This document shows positions 34,733 through 44,600 of a stretch of 64,000 nucleotides of DNA, piece by piece. This DNA comes from Natronolimnobius sp. AArcel1 (lineage in GTDB: Archaea > Halobacteriota > Halobacteria > Halobacteriales > Natrialbaceae): assembly GCF_011043775.1 (NCBI RefSeq), contig NZ_JAAKXY010000003.1, positions 310,001-374,000 of the forward strand, in the 5' to 3' direction. The position numbers and the translations under genes are program-made. The notes beneath the pieces were generated by a model. It worked only from the letters and a program-made list of their open reading frames with translations, was not told where the DNA came from and did no database searches. Position 1 is the stretch's first letter; the number at the start of each line of letters is the position of its first letter.

Positions 34733-36993
34733 AACTCACCGTTAAACCACTCAAACAGAAAGACGCTGGCCGCGGATTGGCCGCAATCGACCGCGTCTCC
34801 ATGCGAGAACTCGATCTCGAGAACGGAGACTACATCGTCATCGACGGCGGTGGTGACAGCCAGTCGGTCGCGCGGGTCTGGCCGGGGTATCCGGAAGATG
34901 AAGGGCGCGGGATTGTACGGATCGACGGCCGGCTTCGACAGGAAGCCAACGTCGGGATCGATGACCGCGTTGAGATTGAACCCGCGGACGTCAATCCTGC
35001 ACAATCGGTCACCGTTGCACTGCCACAAAATCTCCGGATTCGTGGCGATATCGGCCCGCTTGTGCGCGATAAGCTCTCAGGACAGGCCGTTACAGAGGGC
35101 CAGACGGTGCCGTTCTCGCTCTCGTTTGGGCCAATGTCGAGTTCCGGCCAGTCAGTGCCGCTGAAAATCGCGAGTACGTCGCCGAGCGGAACGGTTGTCA
35201 TCACCGACTCGACGAACATCGAGATTTCGGAGACGCCGGCCGAACAGGTCAGTTCCGGCGGCCCCGGCGCGTCCCCTGAGGGCGTTCCGGACGTTACCTA
35301 CGAGGACATCGGTGGTCTGGACAACGAACTCGATCAGGTCCGCGAGATGATCGAGTTGCCGATGCGCCACCCCGAACTGTTCCAGCAGTTAGGAATCGAG
35401 CCCCCAAAGGGCGTCCTCCTGCACGGCCCACCAGGGACCGGGAAGACGCTGATGGCCAAGGCAGTCGCCAACGAAATCGATGCCCACTTCGAGACGATCT
35501 CCGGCCCGGAGATTATGTCGAAGTACTACGGTGAGTCAGAAGAGCAGCTGCGAGAAGTGTTCGAAGAAGCAGAAGAGAACGCTCCCGCGATTATCTTCAT
35601 CGACGAACTCGACTCCATTGCCGCCAAGCGCGAAGAGGCCGGTGGCGACGTCGAACGCCGCGTTGTCGCGCAACTGCTCTCGCTGATGGACGGCTTGGAA
35701 GAACGCGGGCGTGTCACCGTCATCGCTGCAACGAATCGGGTTGACGATATCGATCCCGCACTTCGGCGCGGCGGTCGCTTCGACCGCGAGATCGAGATCG
35801 GCGTTCCCGACAAAGACGGCCGGAAGGAGATCCTGCAGGTCCACACCCGCGGGATGCCCCTGACCGACTCGATCGATCTCGACCGCTACGCCGAGAACAC
35901 CCACGGCTTCGTCGGTGCCGACCTCGAGTCGCTTGCTCGAGAGGGCGCAATGAACGCCCTCCGTCGGATCCGCCCCGACCTCGATCTCGAGGAAGACGAG
36001 ATCGACGCCGAAGTTCTCGAGACCCTGCGTGTGACCGAGGGAGACTTCAAAGAAGCCATCAAGGGAATTCAGCCCTCGGCGATGCGAGAAGTCTTCGTCG
36101 AGGTCCCGGACATCACCTGGAACGATGTCGGCGGTCTCGAAGACACCAAAGAACGTCTGCGCGAGACGATCCAGTGGCCACTCGATTACCCCGAGGTCTT
36201 CGAGCAGATGGACATGCAGGCCGCGAAGGGCGTCCTCATGTACGGCCCACCCGGCACGGGGAAGACGCTACTCGCGAAAGCAGTCGCCAACGAGGCTCAG
36301 TCGAACTTCATCTCGATCAAGGGCCCCGAACTGCTGAACAAGTACGTCGGCGAGTCCGAGAAGGGTGTCCGCGAGGTCTTCGAGAAGGCCCGGTCGAACG
36401 CCCCGACCGTGATCTTCTTCGACGAAATCGACTCCATCGCGGGCGAACGCGGCCAGGGACAAACCGACTCCGGCGTCGGCGAGCGCGTCGTCTCACAACT
36501 CCTGACCGAACTCGACGGACTCGAGGAACTCGAGGACGTCGTCGTCATCGCGACGACCAACCGGCCAGACCTGATCGACAGCGCGCTGTTGCGCCCCGGC
36601 CGACTCGACCGCCACGTCCACGTTCCGGTGCCAGACGAAGACGGGCGCAAGCGGATCTTCGAGGTCCACACCCGCAACAAGCCGTTGGCCGATGCCGTCG
36701 ACCTCGAGTGGCTCGCCAGCGAGACGGAAGGCTACGTGGGTGCCGACATCGAAGCAGTCTGTCGCGAGGCGTCGATGGCTGCCAGCCGCGAGTTCATCAA
36801 CTCGGTCGATCCCGAGGAGATGACCGAGACGATCGGTAACGTCCGCATCAGCACGGATCACTTCGAGCACGCCCTCGAAGAGGTCAACGCAAGCGTAACG
36901 CCAGAGACGCGCGAGCAATACGAAGAGATCGAAGCGGAGTTCGACACGGCCGAGCCACAACAAGAAGATCAACTCGGTCGAACGTTCCAGTAA
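34729..36993 (+). CDS. cdc48: Cdc48/p97-type AAA+ ATPase
   Basis: The 754-residue unfoldase has the double-psi N-domain (about residues 1-180) and two AAA+ modules. D1 has the Walker A '[13 protein letters not shown]' near residue 230 and Walker B '[11 protein letters not shown]'. D2 has '[13 protein letters not shown]' near residue 505 and '[11 protein letters not shown]'. Pore segments 'MSKYYGES' and 'LNKYVGES' and the arginine-finger regions ('[11 protein letters not shown]', 'RPGRLDRHV') are intact. It extracts and unfolds proteins in the cytoplasm, probably for the proteasome. The gene is translationally coupled to the small protein upstream; the tail is acidic. Confidence 0.96.
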   Translation: MKLTVKPLKQKDAGRGLAAIDRVSMRELDLENGDYIVIDGGGDSQSVARVWPGYPEDEGRGIVRIDGRLRQEANVGIDDRVEIEPADVNPAQSVTVALPQNLRIRGDIGPLVRDKLSGQAVTEGQTVPFSLSFGPMSSSGQSVPLKIASTSPSGTVVITDSTNIEISETPAEQVSSGGPGASPEGVPDVTYEDIGGLDNELDQVREMIELPMRHPELFQQLGIEPPKGVLLHGPPGTGKTLMAKAVANEIDAHFETISGPEIMSKYYGESEEQLREVFEEAEENAPAIIFIDELDSIAAKREEAGGDVERRVVAQLLSLMDGLEERGRVTVIAATNRVDDIDPALRRGGRFDREIEIGVPDKDGRKEILQVHTRGMPLTDSIDLDRYAENTHGFVGADLESLAREGAMNALRRIRPDLDLEEDEIDAEVLETLRVTEGDFKEAIKGIQPSAMREVFVEVPDITWNDVGGLEDTKERLRETIQWPLDYPEVFEQMDMQAAKGVLMYGPPGTGKTLLAKAVANEAQSNFISIKGPELLNKYVGESEKGVREVFEKARSNAPTVIFFDEIDSIAGERGQGQTDSGVGERVVSQLLTELDGLEELEDVVVIATTNRPDLIDSALLRPGRLDRHVHVPVPDEDGRKRIFEVHTRNKPLADAVDLEWLASETEGYVGADIEAVCREASMAASREFINSVDPEEMTETIGNVRISTDHFEHALEEVNASVTPETREQYEEIEAEFDTAEPQQEDQLGRTFQ

Positions 36994-37069
36994 CGCCTCG
37001 CCAATCGTCGTGAGCGTCCTGACTCACACTTTTGTTCCGAGCATTGATCAGAACCGATAAGGGACACGC

Positions 37070-37342
37070 TCACTCGAGATCTGTGTGCTCTTTTTGTACT
37101 GGCGAAACAGTCACAGCGCCATCGCCGTCGACCGTGACGCGACACGCTTGGTACTCGAACGTGATCTCGAGGTCGGTTGTCGAGGGATCTTCGACGAGGC
37201 GTTGTAAGGCGTCCGGATCGACAGCATGGTACAACGGTTCTGCAGGATGAAACGGTTGTGTCCCATGCACTACAGACACGCCATCGACGATTCGCTTGAC
37301 CAACGAGTCGGACGGGTCGGAAGCCGGACGCTGTGTTGACAT
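37070..37342 (-). CDS. HalOD1-domain protein
   Basis: The 90-residue protein has the haloarchaeal output domain pattern: a short 'SLVKRIVDGVS' helix, 'DPDALQRLVEDP' and closing strands 'ITFEYQACRVTVDGDGAVTV' (about residues 60-79). HalOD1 domains occur alone or after PAS/receiver domains and are thought to act in signalling. Upstream in-frame ATG at 37420 was rejected because a CTAAAAG box (37368-37374) lies 29 nt from the ATG at 37342. It follows the Lrp-type gene by 126 bp on the same strand. Confidence 0.8.
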   Translation of the reverse strand: MSTQRPASDPSDSLVKRIVDGVSVVHGTQPFHPAEPLYHAVDPDALQRLVEDPSTTDLEITFEYQACRVTVDGDGAVTVSPVQKEHTDLE

Positions 37343-37468
37343 TGGCCCAGATACGGTCATCCAAGCCCTAAAAGTGTCGGAAATAATAAAATTTTTGGAT
37401 TTCACACTAGAAACGCCCAAATTCTCCCCTCAGAGCGGATATGGTGGCCGATATTCGGCTTACAGGCA

Positions 37469-37939
37469 TTACTTGGTATATTGTTCACCGAAGTGGTTGA
37501 ACGATTGGCCGCTTTCAGCCACGACAACCCCTGTGTTTGATATTTCAATTCCAAGTTCATTCAGCTCTGCGACGGCCTCTTCGGCCCTGTCTTGCGTTTG
37601 TGTAATCAATTCAATATGGACGTTATCGGTGTCTGCCATCAGTTCAGTGACCGAAATGACGTTATCAACGGTGGCGATGCATTCAATCGTCTGCTCGCGG
37701 TCGTCCTCGAGAATCGTGCCGACGAGCAGCATGTGGTGTTCGAATCCAGCCGTTTCGTAGTCGATAACTGGTGTGTAGCCCTCGATCACGCCCTCGTCCT
37801 CGAGCGTCGAGAGACGGTTGGCAACCGTGCTCGCGGCGAGGCCAACCTGTTTGCCGATCGCTTCCGTCGTCACGTTTCGAGCATCATCCTGCAAGATGTG
37901 AAGGATCGCTTTGTCGGTGCGATCGAGATCAACGGTCAT
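37469..37939 (-). CDS. Lrp/AsnC family transcriptional regulator
   Basis: The 156-residue protein begins with an AsnC-type winged helix ('LDRTDKAILHILQDDARNVTTEAIGKQVG', residues 5-33, then 'ASTVANRLSTLEDEGVI'). The ligand-sensing RAM-like domain follows (about residues 65-150). It probably senses an amino acid or related metabolite and controls nearby genes; the MFS carrier gene is directly upstream in the same direction, 184 bp away. The ligand cannot be told by sequence. Confidence 0.9.
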   Translation of the reverse strand: MTVDLDRTDKAILHILQDDARNVTTEAIGKQVGLAASTVANRLSTLEDEGVIEGYTPVIDYETAGFEHHMLLVGTILEDDREQTIECIATVDNVISVTELMADTDNVHIELITQTQDRAEEAVAELNELGIEISNTGVVVAESGQSFNHFGEQYTK

Positions 37940-38123
37940 TGTGTCAGGTATACCCTGGCGCCGTATGTCTCTTTCACCCGTTTTCTCCCACTGTATCGGA
38001 CAGTCCGGTAGAAGTCACAATCAGTGCACCTGTGAGCCGTCTGTAGTTGCCCCAGTGTACAGTTATAACACCGTATACGTGGCCGACATCGAATCCTCGA
38101 GCGTACTCGGTTGATCACAATCG

Positions 38124-39419
38124 TCAGTCACTCTCATCCGGTGAGTTGGGCGATGCAGTCGCTGTGGTGACCACTGGTCGTCGAACCAGTCGAACCGCGA
38201 TAATCGCACCAACTAGTGCGTAGACTGCCAGCAATCCAAACAGCGCCCGCACAGAGACCGACTCGAGGAGGACGCCACCGACGGCGATGCTCGCGGACCC
38301 CAGCCCAAACATCCCGAGGTACGTATAGCCGTAGGAGAGCCCACGCGTCTCTGCGGGCGTATAGACTGCGACGGCTTCCTGATAGAACGGCTCAATCGCA
38401 AACAATGCGAACCCGAGCACACCACAGTAAAGCACGATCAGCCACACACCACTGCCAGAAACCGGAAGAAACGCCACTGCAAGGACTGCCAACACCACGA
38501 AAACGATCGCGACGCCCCTCGAGACGGCAATCCGATCGGTCAGTCGCCCGGCAACGTACTGTCCGCCCATGCCCGCGACGAGCACCCAGACGTAGAAATA
38601 GTCGCCAAGCGAGAGCTCCGCCAGTTCACCCGGTGGGTCGACGGCAGCCAGCGCCGGCAGTCCGTTGAGTAGTTCCGGGAGATACGTGAGTACGCCGCGG
38701 TAGTAGAGGCCAACACAGGTGACGATCGCGAACACAAGGACGAACGAACTGGCAAACAGCGTTCGCGAACTCTCAAACAGTGACGATGCAGCCGGAGAGT
38801 CCGTTTCGTGTGTTGCACTCGAGGCAGTTGTCGAATCGGCCTCGAGGGCGGCGGTCGGATCGAACTCGGCTCGAAGGCCATACAGCGTCGCGAGCAATCC
38901 GGGGACGGCGAGTGCAATGGCAACGAGTCGCCAGTCGAAAACGAGCAACAGGGTCGCGGTTGCGAACGGCCCGAGTGCGATGCCGAGATTCCCCGCGATG
39001 CCGTGCCAGGCGAAGACGGTGCCACGTTCGTCGACGCCTGTGCTGATGAGGGCCAACCCGGCCGGATGATAGATGCTGGCGAGCAGTCCCCACAGAAGGA
39101 GACTCACCGCAATGGCATAGATCGACGTCGCAAACGCGAGCGTGATGAACGCGACGCTCATACCAGCAAGACAACACAGAATCAGCCGTTTTGGGCCGTA
39201 GCGATCGACGAGTACGCCCGCCGGTAACGCGCCGAGTCCAAACGGGGCGTAGCCAAGCGCGACGATGAATCCGATGAGGGCAACGCTCACTTCGAAGACA
39301 TCGAGCCAGACGACCAGCAAAAGGGGAATCGCCAGTTCGAACCAGTGCACGCTCGCATGACCGAGCATTGTAAACACTGCAATCGAACGATCGTTCTCCT
39401 CGAGCGTCGACAGTGTCAC
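38124..39419 (-). CDS. Major facilitator superfamily transporter
   Basis: The 431-residue protein has twelve hydrophobic segments in two six-span halves with a charged central loop (about residues 190-220, Ala/Ser/Asp-rich). The motif between spans 2 and 3 is 'GVLVDRYGPKRLIL', the MFS signature A, with a second one near 'AGRLTDRIAVSRG'. The N-terminus is short and cytoplasmic. The substrate is unknown. A GATAAC box (39443-39448) is 27 nt upstream. It may be controlled by the Lrp-type regulator encoded next to it. Confidence 0.88.
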   Translation of the reverse strand: MTLSTLEENDRSIAVFTMLGHASVHWFELAIPLLLVVWLDVFEVSVALIGFIVALGYAPFGLGALPAGVLVDRYGPKRLILCCLAGMSVAFITLAFATSIYAIAVSLLLWGLLASIYHPAGLALISTGVDERGTVFAWHGIAGNLGIALGPFATATLLLVFDWRLVAIALAVPGLLATLYGLRAEFDPTAALEADSTTASSATHETDSPAASSLFESSRTLFASSFVLVFAIVTCVGLYYRGVLTYLPELLNGLPALAAVDPPGELAELSLGDYFYVWVLVAGMGGQYVAGRLTDRIAVSRGVAIVFVVLAVLAVAFLPVSGSGVWLIVLYCGVLGFALFAIEPFYQEAVAVYTPAETRGLSYGYTYLGMFGLGSASIAVGGVLLESVSVRALFGLLAVYALVGAIIAVRLVRRPVVTTATASPNSPDESD

Positions 39420-39495
39420 GTGCGTCTCACCATGGCGTCACCGATAACTGCGATTTCGCTCCGACGTAGGTAACCGCTTGGAAATCACTCAGCGA

Positions 39496-39957
39496 TTACG
39501 CCGACTCGAGTGCCGACAAGACCGCATCGGCGTGGCCCTCCGGCGAGACATTCTCGTAGACGGCTTCGATCTGGCCGTCGGGGTCGACGACGTAGGTGTT
39601 GCGAAAGACGCCATCGAAGGTGTTTCCAAACATCTGTTTTTCGCCATAAGAGTCATACGCCGTCGAAACCGCGCCGTCCTCGTCCGAAAGCAGGTCGAAC
39701 GAGAGGTCGTACGCATCGGCGAACGACTCGAGGTCCGACACTGGATCATCACTGATGCCGACCACTGCGACGTCCTGTGCGTCGAACTGTGCCAGCGCCT
39801 CGTCGAACTCACAGGCTTCGGTGGTGCAGCCGTCGGTGTTCGCCCGCGGGTAGAAGTAAACGATGAGTCGCTGTCCATCGAAATCGGACCGTCGAATCGT
39901 CTCGCCATGCTGGTTACGAAGTTCAAACGCGGGGGCATCATCGCCGATATCGAGCAT
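39496..39957 (-). CDS. bcp: Thiol peroxidase, Bcp/PrxQ type
   Basis: The 153-residue enzyme reduces hydroperoxides using thiols. The peroxidatic Cys44 in 'YPRANTDGCTTEAC' (residues 37-50) and Cys49 five residues later match the PrxQ/Bcp class; the catalytic Arg is in 'SDLESFADAY' vicinity or further on. The 'DAPAFEL' start at residue 7 fits the family. An in-frame start 7 codons upstream (39978) is possible; 39957 is preferred because the family starts there and an AATTAC box lies about 27 nt upstream. It is followed by the replication genes on the same strand. Confidence 0.9.
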   Translation of the reverse strand: MLDIGDDAPAFELRNQHGETIRRSDFDGQRLIVYFYPRANTDGCTTEACEFDEALAQFDAQDVAVVGISDDPVSDLESFADAYDLSFDLLSDEDGAVSTAYDSYGEKQMFGNTFDGVFRNTYVVDPDGQIEAVYENVSPEGHADAVLSALESA

Positions 39958-39995
39958 ACTGGTGTCTTTGCGAGCCACCGAGTAATTGTTGTGGA

Positions 39996-40964
39996 TTACT
40001 CGAGCGATTCAGCCGCATCCTGCTCGAGCAGCGGCGTTGCGTTCTGCTCGGGCAGGGTCACGATGTCATCGCTCGAGAGGGTGTACTCTCGGTCGTCGAT
40101 GCCGAGAATGGGGCCGATATCGCGCGTGATCCGAACGGTGACGCGGTCGACTGCTGTCGAGGCGTCCTCGGTCGGAGTCACGCCAGCCTCGTCCGGTGAC
40201 GGCGGCTCCGGTGCGGGGCCGTCGGCTGGCGCTGCGTCGTCGCTGCCAGCCCCGTCAGTTACCGATTCGGTCGTTGACGTGTCGGGTGCTCCACCCATGA
40301 CATCAGCCGGTGAGACGCCACTCGAGGCCTCGGCCGCTGGCGAGGCGTCTGCTGGTGGCTCCGGGGGGACACTATCGTCGTGTGACTCCGATTCCTGTGG
40401 CGGTACCGGCGGTGTCGTTTCGGACTGGGCGTCCTCGCTTTCGACATGTCCGTGGGCGCTGTCGCCTGTTGACCCTGCGCTTGGTGGCACTGGTGGCTCG
40501 TCCGTATGAGCCCCACGGTCGGTTTCGGTTCCCAACTCTCGTTCGGAGGGCGCGTCGACAGCATCGGCCGCCGGCTCCATGCCCTCGAGAACGTCGAGGA
40601 CGCGCGTTTTGTTCGACTCGATGCGTTCGACGAGGTCATCAAAGAGGTCGGCTTCCTCGGCTGTCAGTCCCTCGTCGTTGGCTGCCATCCCGGCTGCAGA
40701 GAGGCTGGCCTGTTTGACGAGTTTGCCCATCCGGCGTTCGTAGATGGCCTCGACGACGTCTTTGGCCGTCTCGATTTCGTCCGTCAGGTGGCTTACTTCC
40801 GGCGAGGAGAAGGGGTCCGTCGCGCGCTCGGCAGCCTGATCGCGTTCATCCTCGAGATCGGCAATATACTGACCGACCTCCTGGTAGAACGAGGGGCGCA
40901 GATTCTGGAGACTGTCTTTCTGGCGCTCCTTGCTCTGGACCGAGCGTAGTTCGTCTAAATTCAT
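39996..40964 (-). CDS. Archaeal GINS subunit (Gins51 type)
   Basis: The 322-residue protein has an N-terminal helical domain (about residues 1-125, 'LRPSFYQEVGQYIADLEDE') typical of GINS51, and a short C-terminal B domain (about 272-322, 'VRITRDIGPILGIDDREYTL'). They are joined by about 145 residues of Pro/Ser/Ala/Glu-rich low-complexity linker. GINS, with MCM and GAN/Cdc45, forms the replicative CMG helicase. It overlaps priS by 4 bp, an arrangement common in archaea, and supports the call. Only about a third of the length is well folded, longer than the usual family member because of the linker. Confidence 0.88.
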   Translation of the reverse strand: MNLDELRSVQSKERQKDSLQNLRPSFYQEVGQYIADLEDERDQAAERATDPFSSPEVSHLTDEIETAKDVVEAIYERRMGKLVKQASLSAAGMAANDEGLTAEEADLFDDLVERIESNKTRVLDVLEGMEPAADAVDAPSERELGTETDRGAHTDEPPVPPSAGSTGDSAHGHVESEDAQSETTPPVPPQESESHDDSVPPEPPADASPAAEASSGVSPADVMGGAPDTSTTESVTDGAGSDDAAPADGPAPEPPSPDEAGVTPTEDASTAVDRVTVRITRDIGPILGIDDREYTLSSDDIVTLPEQNATPLLEQDAAESLE

Positions 40965-42136
40965 TCTTTTTCCTTCTCCGCCCTGCCGCGAGCCATCAAG
41001 AAGACGGCAACGTACTCTGGGAGTGACTGGTCACCCTCGGCGATTGTAAAACTATCTCCTCCGAGTTCGACCTCGCCGCCGCGGGTCACGTCGACGGCAA
41101 TCTCCTGACCCCGGAACGTCTCCGGAACCGCATCAACGAGCGGGTCAAACGCCGCAATTTCGTCGCGCTCGAGGCGAACCGTTTTCAGGCCGCTGCCACC
41201 GTGGAGACTACCCGGCAGGCGGATGAGGCGGTTCGTATCGGTCGTAACCGGCTCGTCGATGGGTGCGTTATCCCGTTTGACAGCCGTCTTCGTGAATCGC
41301 TCGGCCAGTTGGGAAACAGCCGTGTGGACGGTGACGTTGCCCGACTCGAGGCCGTCGCGATTGTTTCGGGCGGCGTTGAGCGTCGCCGTGGCTTTCCCCT
41401 CGCCGATGCCGTCGAACTCCTGTAAGCGCTCGAGGGCGTCGTCTTCGTCCATCGCGAGCAGGTCGTCGACGAACGTCATGAAGTGCTCGTGGGTTCGCTT
41501 TCCCCACCCGCCCTCGATCTGTAGCGTCCGTCGCTCTGTGGGCGTTTTTCGGCCGAGTCCGGCGACGGTTTCGGTGTCGATCAACTCCTCGTACTCGAGG
41601 CCGATCCCACGGACGTAGTCGACGATTTCGCGGCGGTGCTCGCGGTCGAGTTCGAGAATGTTCGTATCGCGAACGTGGACGTGATAGCCGCGGCCGCCCG
41701 AGAAGACGATCTGTAAGTCTTCGAACGCAAAGTCGTCCTCGAGGAACTCGAGCAAGCGCATGAGCGCGTCCTTACATGTCGCAAGCATCTCGGCGTAGGA
41801 GTCTTCGCCGAGGGTGACGTTCGGGAGGTGATCGGCGTCTAAGTCGAAGACGAGGTCGGCGGACTGCCAATCTTTGGCATGCATCGAACTTGCGCCGGGG
41901 TCGCGAAAGCGCCCCGCAGAGAAGTAGACGTGACGTGGTCGTTTTCGGACGAGAAACTCCGAGAGGTCGCCCAACTCGAGTAGCGAACGGTGACGGACCA
42001 TGGTCGTGTCTGGTCCCTCGGTCCAGGGGATAAAGCCCCACTCGCGTTCGTTGGCTGCAGGTGGTGGCGTGATCTCCGTTCGACGATAGTGGTCACGAAA
42101 CCGCCCCCGCAGGTAGGCTCGCGTTCGCTCCTCCAT
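40961..42136 (-). CDS. priS: DNA primase small (catalytic) subunit
   Basis: The 391-residue archaeo-eukaryotic primase subunit makes the RNA/DNA primers. The catalytic carboxylates are Asp98 and Asp100 in 'LVFDLDADHL'; 'FSGGRGYHVHV' (about residues 143-153) supplies the nucleotide-binding His. The N-terminal 'RAYLRGRFRDHY' and 'WGFIPWTEG' segments are family features. It is the first gene of the priS-gins51 operon, with a GTATAAC box about 30 nt upstream. Length is typical. Confidence 0.95.
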   Translation of the reverse strand: MEERTRAYLRGRFRDHYRRTEITPPPAANEREWGFIPWTEGPDTTMVRHRSLLELGDLSEFLVRKRPRHVYFSAGRFRDPGASSMHAKDWQSADLVFDLDADHLPNVTLGEDSYAEMLATCKDALMRLLEFLEDDFAFEDLQIVFSGGRGYHVHVRDTNILELDREHRREIVDYVRGIGLEYEELIDTETVAGLGRKTPTERRTLQIEGGWGKRTHEHFMTFVDDLLAMDEDDALERLQEFDGIGEGKATATLNAARNNRDGLESGNVTVHTAVSQLAERFTKTAVKRDNAPIDEPVTTDTNRLIRLPGSLHGGSGLKTVRLERDEIAAFDPLVDAVPETFRGQEIAVDVTRGGEVELGGDSFTIAEGDQSLPEYVAVFLMARGRAEKEKE

Positions 42137-42222
42137 ACGACTCGAGTAGTCGTGGGTGGGTCCGTATAACCCTGCCGAATGTCGGATCTTGTGAGGGTTG
42201 GTTCCGTCGAGGGCGGCGGTGA

Positions 42223-42699
42223 CTATCGCCGGATAAGATCCGAGAGACGGTCCGTAATTCCTACATCAGAGCCGAGTTTGAGGTAGTAGGCATCGCCGCT
42301 GTCTTCGTAGTAGTTGTCGATGCGGCGTTTAATCTCGAACCCGAGGTGTTCGTAAAACTGGAGTGCGTTTTCGTTGCTCGTGCGGGCGTGACAGGTGATC
42401 GTGTCGTGATCATCGGCGACGCGAGCAACGAGGCGTTTGCCGATTCCTTCCCCACGGTAGCCGGGGTCGACCGCCAGAAAGAGAATATAGCCGTCGCGTC
42501 GAACGGCTGCAAATCCGATGAGATCACTGTCCTGCAGATAGCAATGAACCGTCGAGCGTCGATAGGCATCGGAAAAGAAGTCGCGTCGCTGTTTGAGTAC
42601 GCCTTCTTGCCTGTTGATCTGCTCTTTGAGGTCCCAGGCATCGTCGACGAAGTCGTCGCTCCCCGGCGCGACGACGCGACTGTCGATATTGACGCTCAC
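42223..42699 (-). CDS. GNAT family N-acetyltransferase
   Basis: The 158-residue protein has the acetyl-CoA-binding signature 'VDPGYRGEGIGKRL' (about residues 77-90) and the C-terminal 'NENALQFYEHLGFE' helix typical of RimI-like GNATs. Substrate is unknown; N-terminal protein acetylation is possible. An AATATAAT box (42723-42730) lies 27 nt upstream of the ATG at 42699. It is separate from the primase operon by 86 bp. Confidence 0.88.
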   Translation of the reverse strand: MSVNIDSRVVAPGSDDFVDDAWDLKEQINRQEGVLKQRRDFFSDAYRRSTVHCYLQDSDLIGFAAVRRDGYILFLAVDPGYRGEGIGKRLVARVADDHDTITCHARTSNENALQFYEHLGFEIKRRIDNYYEDSGDAYYLKLGSDVGITDRLSDLIRR

Positions 42700-42722
42700 T
42701 ACTCCTTCCTAACACTGTCGCC

Positions 42723-42730
42723 AATATAAT
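42723..42730 (-). promoter_or_regulatory. TATA box of the GNAT gene
   Basis: The minus strand reads ATTATATT, centred 27 nt upstream of the ATG at 42699, indicating a leaderless transcript. Confidence 0.5.
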
Positions 42731-42829
42731 TCCACCGGCGACAGGCCGCAACATCCCGATTTTCCGATATATTCTGTACGCGTCAGCAGAACCGACGAAC
42801 ATACGGGAGCGGTCCGCGAACTAGCAGCA

Positions 42830-43273
42830 ATGGCGTACGAACTCCGCGACCACACGGCAGACATCGCAGTCGCCGCAACCGGCGACTCACTCGAGGATGT
42901 CTTCGCGGCCGTTGCTGACGGGCTTGCAGCGGCCTCGTGTGACGAACTGGTCGAGACCGGTGAGCGATTCTCCCTCGCGGTCACCGCAGAGAGCCGCGAA
43001 GCCCTGCTGTTTGACTACCTCGACGAACTGATCTACCTGCGAGATGTCCGCCTCGAGTTGCCAGTGTCCCACCGTGTCGACGCCATCCAGCACGGTTCAG
43101 CCGACGAAGACGACACGACTGGCGAGGAGTGGACACTCGAGGCCAGTGCTCGTGGCGTCCCGCTGTCAGCACTCGACGCCCGCGAAATTAAGGCAGTAAC
43201 GTACTCCGAAATGGAACTCGAGCGCGTCGATGAGGGCGATGGCTGGTCTGCCTACGTCGTCTTTGATGTCTAA
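42830..43273 (+). CDS. Archease, RNA ligase cofactor
   Basis: The 147-residue protein opens with 'YELRDHTADIAVAATG' (residues 3-18), the diagnostic archease start with the Asp/His metal site, and has 'FDYLDELIYLRD' and 'EIKAVTYSEMEL' further on. Archease activates RtcB by speeding its guanylation and broadening nucleotide use during tRNA-intron ligation. The rtcB gene is about 1.3 kb downstream on the same strand, which supports the role. The loop between strands contains an acidic insertion (about residues 88-98). Confidence 0.93.
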   Translation: MAYELRDHTADIAVAATGDSLEDVFAAVADGLAAASCDELVETGERFSLAVTAESREALLFDYLDELIYLRDVRLELPVSHRVDAIQHGSADEDDTTGEEWTLEASARGVPLSALDAREIKAVTYSEMELERVDEGDGWSAYVVFDV

Positions 43274-43313
43274 CGTGGATTCACACGGTGACAGGCGCTG
43301 CCGCCGGACGAAG

Positions 43314-43320
43314 CTTATTC
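43314..43320 (+). promoter_or_regulatory. TATA-like box of the DoxX-like gene
   Basis: CTTATTC is centred 28 nt upstream of a GTG at 43345 and is the main reason to choose that start. Confidence 0.4.
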
Positions 43321-43344
43321 AGTCCAGTTGGCGTACGACCAACA

Positions 43345-44505
43345 GTGATCGAATCCACTCGCTTGCAGCCTCGGTCCCGTCCCTCGTCCCTTCGCGAGTG
43401 TAGACGGCTGTCCCGACGGCTCCCTCGCGTCTGGATTGTGAGCCTCATCGCCCTCTCGAGTCTGCTGGTCGCAACATCGCCCGCGAGCGCACACGAAGAA
43501 TACGTCGTCGACGACGAACAGGATGTGGGCCTCGAGGAGTTTCTCGCCGAAGGGTTGACAGATCCGTTCGTCGTCGGGCCGCTGCTCGCCGGTGGACTCG
43601 TCGTCCTCGCCGTCATCGGCGGCTACCTCGCCGTTCGCCCACTCCAACAAGACATCGCCGCCTTTCGCTTTGCGATGCGAGAGTACATCGAGTACGTTCC
43701 CTGGTTGCTGCGCATTTCGCTTGGCATTCCCCTCATTGGGGCCGGCTTTAGCGGCTACTTCATCAGCCCCGCACTCGAGGTCGACCTTCGACTTCTGCAG
43801 GTCGGTCTCGGCTTTTTGCTGCTGTTCGGACTCGCGACGCGACTCGTTGCACTCGGTGGGTTGGTGACCTACCTCGTCGGGCTCGCCATCTGGCCGACGC
43901 TCTTGCTCCAACTCGAGTTCATCGGTGGATTCGCAGCACTCGCACTCCTTGGCAGCGGGCGGCCGAGTGCTGATCACGTCCTTCAGCGTGTCGTCGGAAC
44001 GCGAGGGACACTGTACCGGAAACTGGACCCGGTTCACGACTGGGCGGACGCGTTTCAGTCTCGGATCGATCCCTACGAGCGCCTGCTCCCGACGGTCGTC
44101 CGACTCGGACTCGGTGCCACGTTCATCTTCCTCGGCGTGACCCAGAAGATCCTCCAGCCGGGACTCGCACTCGCTGTTGTCGACCGCTACGACCTGACTG
44201 CGGTGATTCCCGTCGCGCCAGAACTGTGGGTACTCGGCGCTGGACTTGCCGAAACGGCACTCGGCATCGCGCTTATCCTCGGCTTTTTCACCCGCGCAAG
44301 CGCGGCGACAGCCATTACGATGTTTACACTCACCCTCTTTGCACTGCCCGACGATCCTGTCCTCGCCCACGTCGCTCTCTTTGGAATGGCCTCTGCACTT
44401 CTGATCACCGGCAGTGGTCCCTACGCACTCGATGGCAAACTCGAGCGCCTCGAAACCGAGTCTGAATACGTGGATGCGACGCCGACGGACGCATCGGCCG
44501 ACTGA
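43345..44505 (+). CDS. Membrane protein with two DoxX-like halves
   Basis: The 386-residue product has a basic N-terminus and a signal-like span ('VSLIALSSLLVATSPASAH', about residues 34-52), then eight or so spans. Two halves are alike: 'RISLGIPLIGAGFSGYF... LGFLLLFGLATRLVAL' and 'VRLGLGATFIFLGVTQKI... LGIALILGFFTRASA', which resemble DoxX four-span units. A central polar loop (about residues 205-255) holds 'DWADAFQSRIDPYERLLP'. DoxX proteins act in sulfur or redox and membrane stress functions; no specific role is clear here. The GTG start at 43345 is leaderless; a GTG at 43288 is possible but lacks promoter support. It lies between archease and rtcB. Confidence 0.8.
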   Translation: MIESTRLQPRSRPSSLRECRRLSRRLPRVWIVSLIALSSLLVATSPASAHEEYVVDDEQDVGLEEFLAEGLTDPFVVGPLLAGGLVVLAVIGGYLAVRPLQQDIAAFRFAMREYIEYVPWLLRISLGIPLIGAGFSGYFISPALEVDLRLLQVGLGFLLLFGLATRLVALGGLVTYLVGLAIWPTLLLQLEFIGGFAALALLGSGRPSADHVLQRVVGTRGTLYRKLDPVHDWADAFQSRIDPYERLLPTVVRLGLGATFIFLGVTQKILQPGLALAVVDRYDLTAVIPVAPELWVLGAGLAETALGIALILGFFTRASAATAITMFTLTLFALPDDPVLAHVALFGMASALLITGSGPYALDGKLERLETESEYVDATPTDASAD

Positions 44506-44600
44506 GGTGGGCTGGTGCTGGTCTGCTGGAATGACCGCTGAACGATCGCTGTTCGACGGAGAGACGAACATCTTTCATCGTCGCCGTTCGAGTACCGCGT

